Assembly (NCBI RefSeq): GCF_019400745.1
Contig: NZ_WJIB01000017.1
Coordinates: 62,001-126,000 of the forward strand
Direction: 5' to 3'
DNA: 64,000 nt
Source of the DNA: Cohnella sp. CFH 77786
Lineage (GTDB): Bacteria > Bacillota > Bacilli > Paenibacillales > Paenibacillaceae
In this document: positions 50,804 through 59,515 of the stretch, piece after piece
Numbering within the stretch: position 1 is the first letter of the stretch
Layout of the letters: every line of letters starts with the position of its first letter
The notes under the pieces: generated by a model
The model's database searches: none
The model's input: the letters and a program-made list of their open reading frames with translations, nothing else
What the model was told of the DNA's origin: nothing
Position numbers and translations under genes: made by a program

Positions 50804-52339
50804 TCAACCGAGGCTCAATTTCTGCTGGAAACGCGCGATGGCCTCGTACTCTTCTTCCAGTTTCCTCGAAATGGAAATAAAAATCGGAAGCAGCTGATGA
50901 TAAATGCGGGCGTTCTCCGGATTCGGCTTGTGCGCGTGCGTGGCGCCGACCATGCCCGAGACGATATCCAGGCTGTCCGCCCGGCCGATCGCGTTCAGGC
51001 CGAGCACGGCCGCTCCGAGGCAGGAGCTCTCGAAGCTTTCGGGCACGATCACTTCCTGGTCGAAAATGTCCGCCATCATTTGGCGCCACAGCGGCGATCG
51101 GGCGAAACCCCCGGTCGCGTGAATTTTGCGGGGACGGCCGATCTTCTCTTCCATCGCCAGCAGCACCGTGTACAGATTGAAAATGACGCCTTCCAGCACC
51201 GCGCGGATCATATGCTCCTTCTTATGATGCAGCGTCAAGCCGAAGAAAGAGCCGCGCGCGTTGGCGTTCCACAAAGGAGCCCTTTCCCCCGTCATATAAG
51301 GGTGGAAGAGTAAGCCTTCAGCGCCCGCCGGCACCTGCTCCGCGATCTGCGCAAGCAGATCGTAGGCATCCGAACCGAGACGCTTCGCCGTCTCCACTTC
51401 CGCGGCCGCGAACTCGTCCCGGACCCAGCGGAACAGGACGCCGCCGTTGTTGACCGGCCCCCCGATGACCCAATGCTTCCCGGTAAGCGCATAACAGAAG
51501 ATCCGGCCCTTCGGATCCGTCATCGGCCGGTCGACGACCGTCCGGATCGCCCCGCTCGTGCCGATCGTCGCCGCCACGACACCCGGCGCGATCGCGTTCA
51601 CGCCCAGGTTCGAGAGCACGCCGTCGCTCGCGCCGACGATAAACGGGGTCGAGTTGCCGAGCCCCGTTTGCGCCGAATACCCGGGGTTCATGCCCGTAAG
51701 CGCGTGCGTCGTAGGTACCAGCTGCGAGAGTTGGTCCCGGGAGACGCCGGCGATCCGAAGCGCCTCATCGTCCCAGTCGAGCTTCTCCAAATTCAGGAGA
51801 CCGGTGGCCGAAGCGATGGAATGGTCGATCACGTATTGCCCGAACAGCTTGGCGAATACGTACTCTTTAATGGAAATAAACTTGTTCCCCGGACGGAACA
51901 GCTCGGGATACTCATGGCGAAGCCACATCAGCTTGGCAAGGGGAGACATCGGATGGATGGGCGTTCCCGTCCGCATATAGATTTCGTGCCCGTTCAGCTC
52001 CCGTTTGAGCCGGTCGGACCACGCCGCGCTTCGGTTATCCCCCCACGTCATGCAGCGGGTCAAGGGCGTGCCCTCCGCGTCTACGGCGATGACGCTGTGC
52101 ATGGCCGAACTGAACGAGACGAACAGGACGTCGTTCGGATTCGCTCCGCTTTGCGTCATGACCCCTTTTAACGTGTGGACGACCGCGCCGAATATTTGGT
52201 TCGGGTCCTGTTCCGCCACCGAAGGTGCCGGGGTGAACAGCGGATACCCTTCGTCCGCCTTGGCGACGACCTTGCCGCTTGCTTCGAACAGCACGGACTT
52301 CGTGCTGGTCGTGCCGATATCGACTCCGATCATATACAT
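50804..52339 (-). CDS. gntK: Gluconokinase
   Basis: A 511-aa FGGY-family kinase that phosphorylates gluconate to 6-phosphogluconate. It starts MYMIGVDIGTTSTKSVLF (actin-like ATPase site), carries the family segments FSSAMHSVIAVD, TWGDNRS, TGLLNLEKLDWD and the sugar signature GxxRxxxxW-like GERAPLWNANARGSFFGL, and ends with the ATP motif HATGGFARSPLWRQMMAD. Length is normal. It lies 98 bp behind the GntR regulator gene and is read in the same direction; a half-site of the gnt operator (TTTGTATACTT) is near 52393. A permease gene (gntP) is not in the window. Confidence 0.94.
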   Translation of the reverse strand: MYMIGVDIGTTSTKSVLFEASGKVVAKADEGYPLFTPAPSVAEQDPNQIFGAVVHTLKGVMTQSGANPNDVLFVSFSSAMHSVIAVDAEGTPLTRCMTWGDNRSAAWSDRLKRELNGHEIYMRTGTPIHPMSPLAKLMWLRHEYPELFRPGNKFISIKEYVFAKLFGQYVIDHSIASATGLLNLEKLDWDDEALRIAGVSRDQLSQLVPTTHALTGMNPGYSAQTGLGNSTPFIVGASDGVLSNLGVNAIAPGVVAATIGTSGAIRTVVDRPMTDPKGRIFCYALTGKHWVIGGPVNNGGVLFRWVRDEFAAAEVETAKRLGSDAYDLLAQIAEQVPAGAEGLLFHPYMTGERAPLWNANARGSFFGLTLHHKKEHMIRAVLEGVIFNLYTVLLAMEEKIGRPRKIHATGGFARSPLWRQMMADIFDQEVIVPESFESSCLGAAVLGLNAIGRADSLDIVSGMVGATHAHKPNPENARIYHQLLPIFISISRKLEEEYEAIARFQQKLSLG

Positions 52340-52437
52340 GGCTGATTCCTTCTTTCCCGCAAGCCGGGCTCCTTACATGACGAAGCTCAGCGATTTGTAT
52401 ACTTATCTGCAAATTTTGCCATGCGGCGAGGACTTGA

Positions 52438-53112
52438 TTATTGAAAACTGATGTGCAGAGTAACCCGGGAATCCGCGAAATATTCCCGCACCACTTGCCC
52501 GATCACGCCCACGTCCCGGGTCTCGAGCGCGCGGAGGATCGTCCTGTGCTTATCGATAACCGACAGGATCCGGGCCTCGCCCTCTGAGAATACCTCTTCC
52601 GTCGTGATCAGCATTACCGTCAGCACGATCTGCCGGATGCTGTTCCAAAGATGCTGGACTCTCCGATGCTTCGCCTCTTTGACGATTGCTTCATGGAAGC
52701 TGAAATCCAAATAGGAAAACGTCTCGGCGTCCTGATGCTTGACGGCCAATTCCATCTTGTCGATCGTTTGCCGCAGTAAAGCCAACAGCTTCGCATTGTC
52801 TTCGCCAGCGATCCGCTGCTGGGCGAAGCTCTCGATCAAATAGCGCACGTCATACAGTTCCTCGACGTCCCCCAGGCTCATGCCGAGCACGATGGCGCCC
52901 ATTCTCTCCAGGCGGATGAGCCCTTCGTTCGACAACGTTTTCAAAGCGTCCCTGACCGGCGAACGGCTCATGCCGAAATCGGCGGCCACTTTATTTTCCG
53001 AAATCACTTCGCCGGCCTTGATCGTACCGTCAATGATCTGCAGCCGCAGCTGGCAAGCGATCGATTCGCCGAAGGACGCACCCTGCAGCCATGCTTTCGG
53101 ATATTGCCTCAT
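52438..53112 (-). CDS. gntR: GntR-family (FadR subgroup) repressor of gluconate genes
   Basis: A 224-aa regulator with an N-terminal winged helix (ENKVAADFGMSRSPVRDALKTL) and a C-terminal FCD helical domain with the metal or ligand residues DFSFHEAIV and HRTILRALE. It is followed by gntK and preceded by a perfect CTTGTATACAAG operator identical to the core of the Bacillus gnt operator, so it should bind gluconate and repress itself and gntK. The ATG at 53112 has GGGAGCG; the longer frame to 53169 would include the operator and is rejected. Confidence 0.92.
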   Translation of the reverse strand: MRQYPKAWLQGASFGESIACQLRLQIIDGTIKAGEVISENKVAADFGMSRSPVRDALKTLSNEGLIRLERMGAIVLGMSLGDVEELYDVRYLIESFAQQRIAGEDNAKLLALLRQTIDKMELAVKHQDAETFSYLDFSFHEAIVKEAKHRRVQHLWNSIRQIVLTVMLITTEEVFSEGEARILSVIDKHRTILRALETRDVGVIGQVVREYFADSRVTLHISFQ

Positions 53113-53158
53113 CCATAACGCGCTCCCGTGAAATCCGATTCGTGGCGGCCTGTGTATA

Positions 53159-53170
53159 CTTGTATACAAG
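53159..53170. promoter_or_regulatory. GntR operator
   Basis: CTTGTATACAAG is a perfect 12-bp palindrome, with the ATA flank on one side as in the Bacillus gnt operator (ATACTTGTATACAAGTAT). It lies 47 bp before the gntR start. Confidence 0.9.
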
Positions 53171-53379
53171 TTTGCTATCCCATCATACCGCTTCCCGACG
53201 GATCTGTATACCTCATTGTCAGAAGCCCTTATCTGAATCAGGAAATGCGTACGACGGATCTAGTCGTCACGTTTTGACGGCCGAGTAACGTTCGTACGGC
53301 TTCCAGCGCGAAAGGGACCGGAAAGGGGAAACCTCTTAAAATGCGAAAAGGACCGGCGGCGACGGCCGTTGAATCGGCC

Positions 53380-55263
53380 TCATTTCTTTCTCTCGTACAC
53401 GAGCGACTGTGGAATGCTGCCGAGCAGCTTCTTAAATAGGCGGTTTTCCAAGTTAAGCGGGAAGACGTAGATTTCATGGGGAAAGACGAGCTTGTTTGCG
53501 ATCCGGTCCGACAGCCCCTGGTCGAACTTGTCCTCGTTTTCCACATGCCACGGCCTCTTAAACGTGAACCCGAGCACGTACACCTGGGCATCCTTGTCCG
53601 CGGCGATTTCCTTGCGGACCAGAAACGCCTGCCTGACTTCCTCGAACGTCTCCAGCTGTTTCCTCAGGTTCTCGACTTCTTCCTCCGGCAGTTCGTGACT
53701 CCGGTAATCGTCGTCCGTCGTGATTTCCGATTTCTCCTCTTCCACCCGCTCGACAAATGCATAGTGCTTCTCCAGCATCTCCCGGTAAGGCTCCGCCGCC
53801 GAATCCATCCCCCGTTTCCGGTAATATTCGATGATTAACTCGCAGCCGGGAACCGTGGCATCCCGATCCGTTCTGTAGGCTCGCTCCACGAAACCGACTC
53901 CCGATTCGTCCTCCTGGCCGAGCAGGATTCTGCCCGCGTGAAACAATGCCCCCGCATGGTCCGGCTGCTTGTCGCACGCTTTCCGGAACAGCGCCAGCGC
54001 CGCTTCCGGCGTATCGAACCGTTCCGTTAACTTGGCGAGCGTAACGATCTCATCAGCCTTCTCCAGCCGGTCACCTTGCTCTTTCAGCCGGGAATACTCC
54101 TCCAGGGCATTCCGTTTCTCCTCATGCATGGAGCTCCAATACTCCCGAACGTTTTCCGCCCAAATCCGGCTCAGCGCTTGCACGAGCTTCTCCGGCTCAT
54201 TTCCCCGGGATTCGGACACCCCCGGTTCATACGCGGCCTCGAGTTGCCCCGCTTCGACTCCCAGGCTCCGGATCCGGTCCTTCCGCGATGGATGCGTGTC
54301 CAGAAGGCCCGTCTCCTCCTCCAGGGCTTCCCGCTTCCAGGCTGCGGCTTCTTCCGGATCCGGAGGCGTCATGAGCGCTTTCCGCATGCTGGCGAAGACG
54401 TTGTCCGGCACTTCCGGAGAGAGGGAATCGTCTGAGAAGAGAGGCGTCCAGAACTTTTCCTGCAAATAGCGCCCTTTTACGGCTCCGTTCAGCAAGGCCG
54501 CGGCAGCCGCTTTGCATCCGACGACCTGGGCGGATTTGCGGTCCGCCATATACTCTTGCTGACGTTGCCATACGAACGTGTAGGCCAGGAAGTAAGGGAT
54601 ATATCGCCGGTAGAAAGCGGCGAACAGAAAGGTGGCCCATCCGCGCCGCTCTTCTTCCAGGCGGGTCATGAGGCGGGCCATGGATTCGCGCGTGCGATAA
54701 ACGAAGGCTCCCATCCGGCCGTCCTCTCCCGCCAAATGGCCGATCTCGTGGGCGATGACGGCTTTCAGCTCCGTCTCCGAAAGCGCGAGCAGCATCGGCA
54801 GCCCGATCAGCAAGTAGTTGCGATGAAACCCGAACCATCCGAATTTCGGCCATTGCATGATCGCCGCATTATAGTCGTCGTCGATCAGGACATGGTGGAT
54901 TTTCGGTCCATTCAGCTTGCGGTTCACCTCATGGATGAGGCCGAACAACCGCGGATATTCCGCCTCTGCGATTTCCAGCCCATCCGGAGGCTCGATTTTG
55001 AACCATAAGGAACGGATGATGAGATAAAGCACGATCGCGGCCAAATAAATCAATTTCGCCAGCAGCGCGTGAAGCGTATGCGAATAGACGAAAACAAACG
55101 CCAGAAGTCCGGCCGCGGCCAGACCCAAGAGCAGCATGAAATAGAGATAGCCGTAACCGAGCATCGTCAGCCGGACGACTTTGCGTTTATAGGTTTCCGG
55201 ACGGGCCTTGGCTTCCGCCTCCAGTCGCCGGACCAACCCCTCGTAATCCTCGATGGACCGCAT
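53380..55263 (-). CDS. M48-family membrane metalloprotease with TPR-like tail
   Basis: A 627-aa protein. Two or three membrane segments lie near residues 30-90. The zinc motif HEIGH is at about 171-175 (KAVIAHEIGHLAGEDG), and a third ligand is likely the Glu in QQEYMADRKSAQ (about 235). Residues from about 390 on are helical repeats of TPR type (TPEAALALFRKACDKQPDHAGALFHAGRILL). Such M48 enzymes resemble HtpX and take part in membrane quality control. AAAGGAG precedes the ATG. Monocistronic; no regulator is adjacent. Confidence 0.9.
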   Translation of the reverse strand: MRSIEDYEGLVRRLEAEAKARPETYKRKVVRLTMLGYGYLYFMLLLGLAAAGLLAFVFVYSHTLHALLAKLIYLAAIVLYLIIRSLWFKIEPPDGLEIAEAEYPRLFGLIHEVNRKLNGPKIHHVLIDDDYNAAIMQWPKFGWFGFHRNYLLIGLPMLLALSETELKAVIAHEIGHLAGEDGRMGAFVYRTRESMARLMTRLEEERRGWATFLFAAFYRRYIPYFLAYTFVWQRQQEYMADRKSAQVVGCKAAAAALLNGAVKGRYLQEKFWTPLFSDDSLSPEVPDNVFASMRKALMTPPDPEEAAAWKREALEEETGLLDTHPSRKDRIRSLGVEAGQLEAAYEPGVSESRGNEPEKLVQALSRIWAENVREYWSSMHEEKRNALEEYSRLKEQGDRLEKADEIVTLAKLTERFDTPEAALALFRKACDKQPDHAGALFHAGRILLGQEDESGVGFVERAYRTDRDATVPGCELIIEYYRKRGMDSAAEPYREMLEKHYAFVERVEEEKSEITTDDDYRSHELPEEEVENLRKQLETFEEVRQAFLVRKEIAADKDAQVYVLGFTFKRPWHVENEDKFDQGLSDRIANKLVFPHEIYVFPLNLENRLFKKLLGSIPQSLVYERKK

Positions 55264-55481
55264 GCCGAACTCCTTTCGGGAATCGCTATGGCCAGTTTAC
55301 ACCAGCTTCCGACCATCCGTTGCCGACCGACGCCATTTGACAAACATGTAGGAAGAATGGATCATCCCGCTTATCGAACGGGACGGAACGACTGATCGGC
55401 AAGGCACTTCCTAAATTCTTCCTTCCTGCTATTATGTGGATACCGCGATGGCGGATATTCGCGATATGAAGGAGGAAATTC

Positions 55482-57563
55482 ATGAAATCCCGAAAAACGT
55501 TCGGCCTTTTGTCGTCCTTACTGCTCATCGGAAGCCTGTCGCTCCCTGCCTGGGCCTCTGCGAAGCCGAGCGGCTTCAACCCGAACCCTGCCGTGCTGGA
55601 CATCGGTCCGAAGCTGCGCGCCGAGACGCTGGCCGACGTCCAAGCCTCGAACCGGCTCGATCTGACGGGCGCCGGATCCCCTTCCGCTTCGGCTTCCTCC
55701 GCAGCGCCCAGCCTGGGCGCCTCGGACGTCGGACTCGTGAAGAAGTGGCTGACTCACAACGATTACACCGGCCAATATAGCCTGACGGATTTCACGCTGA
55801 GAGCGGTAGGCACCTACGGGGAAGTCTGGGTGGCCAACAATCTGAACTTCCCGCAGGGAGATCCGAGGAATTCGATGACGCAAATTACCGACCAACAGGT
55901 TCAGTATTTGCTGAGCGAGTTCGACTCCCGCATGTACCCCAAAGAAATCGAGTTTTTCGCCCCGCCCGCCGAGCGCAAGGGAGAAGACGGGTACAACGGC
56001 TGGTACAAGGACGACAGCGGGCGGACGGTCATCCTGATCGACAACATCAAGGACCAAAGCTATTATGACGCGAACTATCCGAGCTACATCGCCGGGTATT
56101 TCTCGCCGGCGATCAGCGATTTCGCCGACCGCAACGTCATGACGGTGGACAACTTCGACTGGCTGAACCGCACGGGGCCGAACGCGGCGAAGCCGTATCT
56201 CTACGAAGGCGTATTCGCGCACGAGTTCCAGCATTTGCTGCATCGCGACACCGATTCCGGCGAAGACACGTTCGTGAACGAAGGACTGTCCGATTTCGCC
56301 CAATATCTTGTCGGCTACGGCCATTCCCAAGGGCACGTGGACTTCTTCATGAACCATCTCCGCAACTCCCTGACGTTGTGGGGCGACCAGACGGATTTGC
56401 AAATCCTCGGCGACTACGGCAACGCCTACCTGTTCCAGCTGTACTTGTACGAGCATTACGGCGAGGATTTCATCCGGGATTTGTTCCTCAGCCCCCTGCA
56501 CGGCATCGACAGCATCAATGCAGCGCTTGCGGAGGTGAACGCGGGCAAAACCTTCGAGCAAGTATACGCCGACTACATGACCGCGATCATGCTGGACGGC
56601 AAATACCAAGGAGACAATAACACCTACCGGTTCTCGTCCATCGATCTTGCGCCGAACTTGGACAGCTCTATACTCCCCGATAACGTGACGCCTGCGTGGG
56701 GCACGGACTTCAAGGTCATCACGCCCGACAAGAAAATCGGAAGCCTGATCTTCAAGGGTCTCGACTTCCTCCGCACGAACTGGACGACCGCCCAAGACCC
56801 CGAACGGGGAGCCGTTCTGTGGGGGAACCAAGGGGATTTGGCCGACAACTTCCTGATCAAGGAACTGGACTTGACCGGCGAGACGGCCCCCGCGATCTCC
56901 TTCGACACCTCGTACAACATTGAAGAGCAATGGGATTTCGGTGCGGTTCAAGTGTCCGAGGACCAAGGCCGCACGTGGACTTCGCTGTCCAATGCCGATA
57001 CCCGGAGCGATCTCGTGGAGGAAGGGCACCCGACCATCAAGGCGAACCTCCCCGGCTTCACGGGCAGCTCGGGCGGCTGGACAACGGAAACGTTCGATCT
57101 GAGCGCGTACGCCGGCAAGAAGGTGCTGCTCGGTTTCCGATACATGACCGACTGGGGCTTCACGGAGTCCGGCTGGTATTTGTCGAACCTCCGGCTGAAC
57201 GGGGTCACGATCGACCCGATGACGGACACTTCCGGCTTCCTCAGCCTGGAGCAGGCGACCGGCCAATACGTGAACTATCAGGTGCAGTTCATCGGGTACA
57301 AAAAAGGCGGCGGAAACGGTTCGGGCGAGAGGGTGAAGGTCATCCGGCTGGATAACCCGCTGAACATGTCGGAGCAGGATCGGATCGATCTGGCCGACAT
57401 GATCCGCGGCTCCCAGTACGGCAAAGTCGTCATGATGACGACATTCGCCGCGCCCGCGGGCACGAACAACAGCGTCCCGTACGAGTACACCGTCGTCATG
57501 AAGAATGACAAGGACGCGAAGAAGCAGCAGTGGAAAGAGAGTTTGAAACGCGGAGGCAAGTAA
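55482..57563 (+). CDS. Secreted M6-like (immune inhibitor A type) metalloprotease
   Basis: A 693-aa exported protease. The signal peptide MKSRKTFGLLSSLLLIGSL... ends at AWASA (about residue 27). The zinc site HEFQHLLH lies at 247-254, with a likely third ligand in FVNEGLSDF (about 267). The following domain resembles the MAM/lectin-like part of immune inhibitor A (ISFDTSYNIEEQWDFGAVQVSEDQGRTW), and the C-terminus holds a further beta-rich module. AAGGAGG precedes the ATG. It is divergent from the M48 gene with a 218-bp gap. No cognate inhibitor is encoded nearby. Confidence 0.9.
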   Translation: MKSRKTFGLLSSLLLIGSLSLPAWASAKPSGFNPNPAVLDIGPKLRAETLADVQASNRLDLTGAGSPSASASSAAPSLGASDVGLVKKWLTHNDYTGQYSLTDFTLRAVGTYGEVWVANNLNFPQGDPRNSMTQITDQQVQYLLSEFDSRMYPKEIEFFAPPAERKGEDGYNGWYKDDSGRTVILIDNIKDQSYYDANYPSYIAGYFSPAISDFADRNVMTVDNFDWLNRTGPNAAKPYLYEGVFAHEFQHLLHRDTDSGEDTFVNEGLSDFAQYLVGYGHSQGHVDFFMNHLRNSLTLWGDQTDLQILGDYGNAYLFQLYLYEHYGEDFIRDLFLSPLHGIDSINAALAEVNAGKTFEQVYADYMTAIMLDGKYQGDNNTYRFSSIDLAPNLDSSILPDNVTPAWGTDFKVITPDKKIGSLIFKGLDFLRTNWTTAQDPERGAVLWGNQGDLADNFLIKELDLTGETAPAISFDTSYNIEEQWDFGAVQVSEDQGRTWTSLSNADTRSDLVEEGHPTIKANLPGFTGSSGGWTTETFDLSAYAGKKVLLGFRYMTDWGFTESGWYLSNLRLNGVTIDPMTDTSGFLSLEQATGQYVNYQVQFIGYKKGGGNGSGERVKVIRLDNPLNMSEQDRIDLADMIRGSQYGKVVMMTTFAAPAGTNNSVPYEYTVVMKNDKDAKKQQWKESLKRGGK

Positions 57564-57574
57564 CGCAGGCAAGA

Positions 57575-57655
57575 AGGTCCCACCGTCTTACGGAGCCCCG
57601 TCGCGGGCAAATTGCTCGCGCGGGACGCTCCCGCCGTCTTACGGAGCCCCATCGT
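57575..57655. repeat. Two-copy 51-bp repeat after the M6-like protease
   Basis: CGTCTTACGGAGCCCC starts at 57584 and again at 57635, exactly 51 bp apart. The space holds CGCGGGC/GCTCGCG around AAATT and CGGGA/TCCCG hairpins. CGTCTTACGGAGC is the same core as CGTCTTGCGGAGC in the array near 43.0 kb. Confidence 0.9.
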
Positions 57656-57683
57656 GTTGAAATGACTTATGGAAACTCCAAAA

Positions 57684-57719
57684 AGGAGTCCCTCGCCGCG
57701 ACCGGCGCTGGGGACTCCT
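57684..57719. terminator. Bidirectional terminator between protease and methyltransferase
   Basis: AGGAGTCCC and GGGACTCCT are perfect arms, flanked by an A run and a T run, between two convergent genes. Confidence 0.9.
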
Positions 57720-57739
57720 CCCTTTTGTAACGGAATGAC

Positions 57740-58495
57740 TCACACTTCTCCCGTATAGATCTCGGTCTCGTAGTCGAAGGAAACGAGGCCGTCGCTTTCG
57801 CTCCGGTCGAACAGCTCGCGCAGCTCTCGCAGCATCGGCTCATGGTTCGGGTGACCGGTCTCCGGCGCATAGGAAGACGACAACAGCCGGCCCTTCAGCC
57901 CGTCATAATCGAATTTTTGCCGATTCCGGAACCGGGCCGTGCGCATCGTACCTTCTTGGAAGAACGCGGCCAGGATTTCCTCCGAAACGTTCTTGTGGTT
58001 GACGCTCGCATAGTCCGTGCTCCACCTGTGCAACAGTTGCTCGTACGCTTCCAGGAATGGAGAGCCGGACGTCAGCCGGGAATTCCAGATGAGCGCCGCT
58101 TTGCCGCCCGGCTTCAGGATTCGCCGGAACTCCGTTCGGGCCGCATCCCGATCGAACCAATGGAACGCTTGGGCGGAAACGACGAAATCGACGGAAGCGC
58201 CCGGGAGGCCCGTAGCTTCGGCAGATCCCGGCAGGGCGCGGAAATTCGGATCGTTCCCAAGCTCCGCGGCGGCCGCCTCCCGCATTTCCCGATTCGGTTC
58301 GACCGCGGCCACCTTGCTGCCCCGCTCCAGCAGCAGCTTCGTGAATATGCCCGTGCCGGCTCCGATGTCGGCGATTTCCGCTCCCGCCCGGAACCCTTCC
58401 GTTTCGTACAAGTAATCGATCGCTTCCTTCGGATAACCGGGCCGGTATTTGACGTACGCGTCCACCCGGCTCGAAAACCTTTCTTTGCTGTCCAT
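57740..58495 (-). CDS. SAM-dependent methyltransferase, class I
   Basis: A 251-aa methyltransferase of the Rossmann type: ADIGAGTGIFTKLLLERG (SAM-binding), VAAVEPNREM, FVVSAQAFHWFD and LKPGGKAALIWNSR. The substrate is not predictable. The frame is open to 59101, but that part is antisense to the AraC gene; the ATG at 58495 has GAGGAG and begins the fold. It follows the AraC gene by 14 bp and so is cotranscribed with it. Confidence 0.88.
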   Translation of the reverse strand: MDSKERFSSRVDAYVKYRPGYPKEAIDYLYETEGFRAGAEIADIGAGTGIFTKLLLERGSKVAAVEPNREMREAAAAELGNDPNFRALPGSAEATGLPGASVDFVVSAQAFHWFDRDAARTEFRRILKPGGKAALIWNSRLTSGSPFLEAYEQLLHRWSTDYASVNHKNVSEEILAAFFQEGTMRTARFRNRQKFDYDGLKGRLLSSSYAPETGHPNHEPMLRELRELFDRSESDGLVSFDYETEIYTGEV

Positions 58496-58509
58496 AACCG
58501 TCAACTCCT

Positions 58510-59388
58510 CTAATGGTCCTTCTTCCGGTATTCCGACGGCGTGCAGCGATAGACGAACCGGAACATTTTGCTGAAATAGCTGAAGTTGTCGAACCCGCTT
58601 TCCATCGCGGCTTCCGCCACCGTTACGCCGGGCTGTCGCAGCTTCTCCGCGGCGTATCGGAGCCGGATCGCGTTCAAATACTCCATCGGCGTTTTCCTCA
58701 CGTACGTCTTGAAAGTCCGGCTGAAATGCCCTTCGCTCATCCCCGCGATGGCGGCGAGTTCCCCGATCGCCAGCTTGCGGCCGAAATGCCTTTCCATGTG
58801 CGTGATGACCTGCTTGATCCGCTCCGGCGTCCCGGACTCCGAAGCTTCCCACGGATCCCGGCGGACGACCATCCCCGCCCCGAGGAAATCGGCGAACAGC
58901 AGGAGGAGATGGCCTTTGACCCGCAGCTCGCGGGCCGGATCGTCCAAATTGTTCTCTTCCATGATGAGCGTCATGATCCGGGCGTAAGCCGCCTGCCCTC
59001 CCTGCGTCTCCTGATTCCAGTGAAGAGGCAGCGTCAGTTCTCCCCTTTGCAGCGGTTTCAGGAACCGGGTCGTCACCCCGTCTTGCCCCCCCATCAGCCA
59101 ATCCAAATCGAAAACAAGGGCAGAATACGTGCAGGCCGAAGCGTGGAGCGCATAACCGCCGTGCAGCTCGCCTCCGGGAATGAACAAGGCTTCGCCCGCC
59201 CGCACCTCGAAGCTGGACAATCCGATCTGGAATATCGCCTGCCCGCTCTCGACCGCCAGAAACTCCGTTTCCGCATGCCAGTGGCTGTCCAGAATCGGCT
59301 CTCCCGCCTCCCTTTCGGTACGGTAAAACCCGACGGGAAAATCCAAGCTGCCGTGACGCCGCTCTTCAAGCAAACCGCGCTTATCCAT
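58510..59388 (-). CDS. AraC-family regulator with cupin sensor domain
   Basis: A 292-aa regulator. Residues about 20-120 form a cupin-type AraC ligand-binding domain (HWHAETEFLAVESGQAIFQIG), and the C-terminal 100 residues hold two helix-turn-helices (LAAIAGMSEGHFSRTFKTYV and VAEAAMESGFDNFSYFSKMF). It is divergent from the GH31 gene with 127 bp between starts, so it probably senses the sugar and activates that gene. The ATG at 59388 has GGGGGCG; longer starts reach into the promoter. Confidence 0.9.
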   Translation of the reverse strand: MDKRGLLEERRHGSLDFPVGFYRTEREAGEPILDSHWHAETEFLAVESGQAIFQIGLSSFEVRAGEALFIPGGELHGGYALHASACTYSALVFDLDWLMGGQDGVTTRFLKPLQRGELTLPLHWNQETQGGQAAYARIMTLIMEENNLDDPARELRVKGHLLLLFADFLGAGMVVRRDPWEASESGTPERIKQVITHMERHFGRKLAIGELAAIAGMSEGHFSRTFKTYVRKTPMEYLNAIRLRYAAEKLRQPGVTVAEAAMESGFDNFSYFSKMFRFVYRCTPSEYRKKDH

Positions 59389-59461
59389 CTTTCGCCCCCA
59401 AAAAGTCAGAATTCTGTTAGATATAAGCATAATAATGCAAGATAACCGCGATTTCAATCAG

Positions 59462-59486
59462 TATAATGTTAGTGGAAACGGTTTCT
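59462..59486 (+). promoter_or_regulatory. -10 box and cre site before the GH31 gene
   Basis: TATAAT at 59462-59467 is followed at once by TGGAAACGGTTTCT (59473-59486), which fits the cre consensus TGNAANCGNWNNCW. The arrangement fits CcpA repression of transcription start. No clear -35 is seen, consistent with a promoter that needs the AraC activator. Confidence 0.75.
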
Positions 59487-59515
59487 CTATTCGAACGATG
59501 AAAGGAAGAGATTCG

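Noticed and set aside
52438..53169. GntR gene starting at 53169
   Set aside because: That start lies within the operator palindrome and lacks a ribosome site; 53112 has one.
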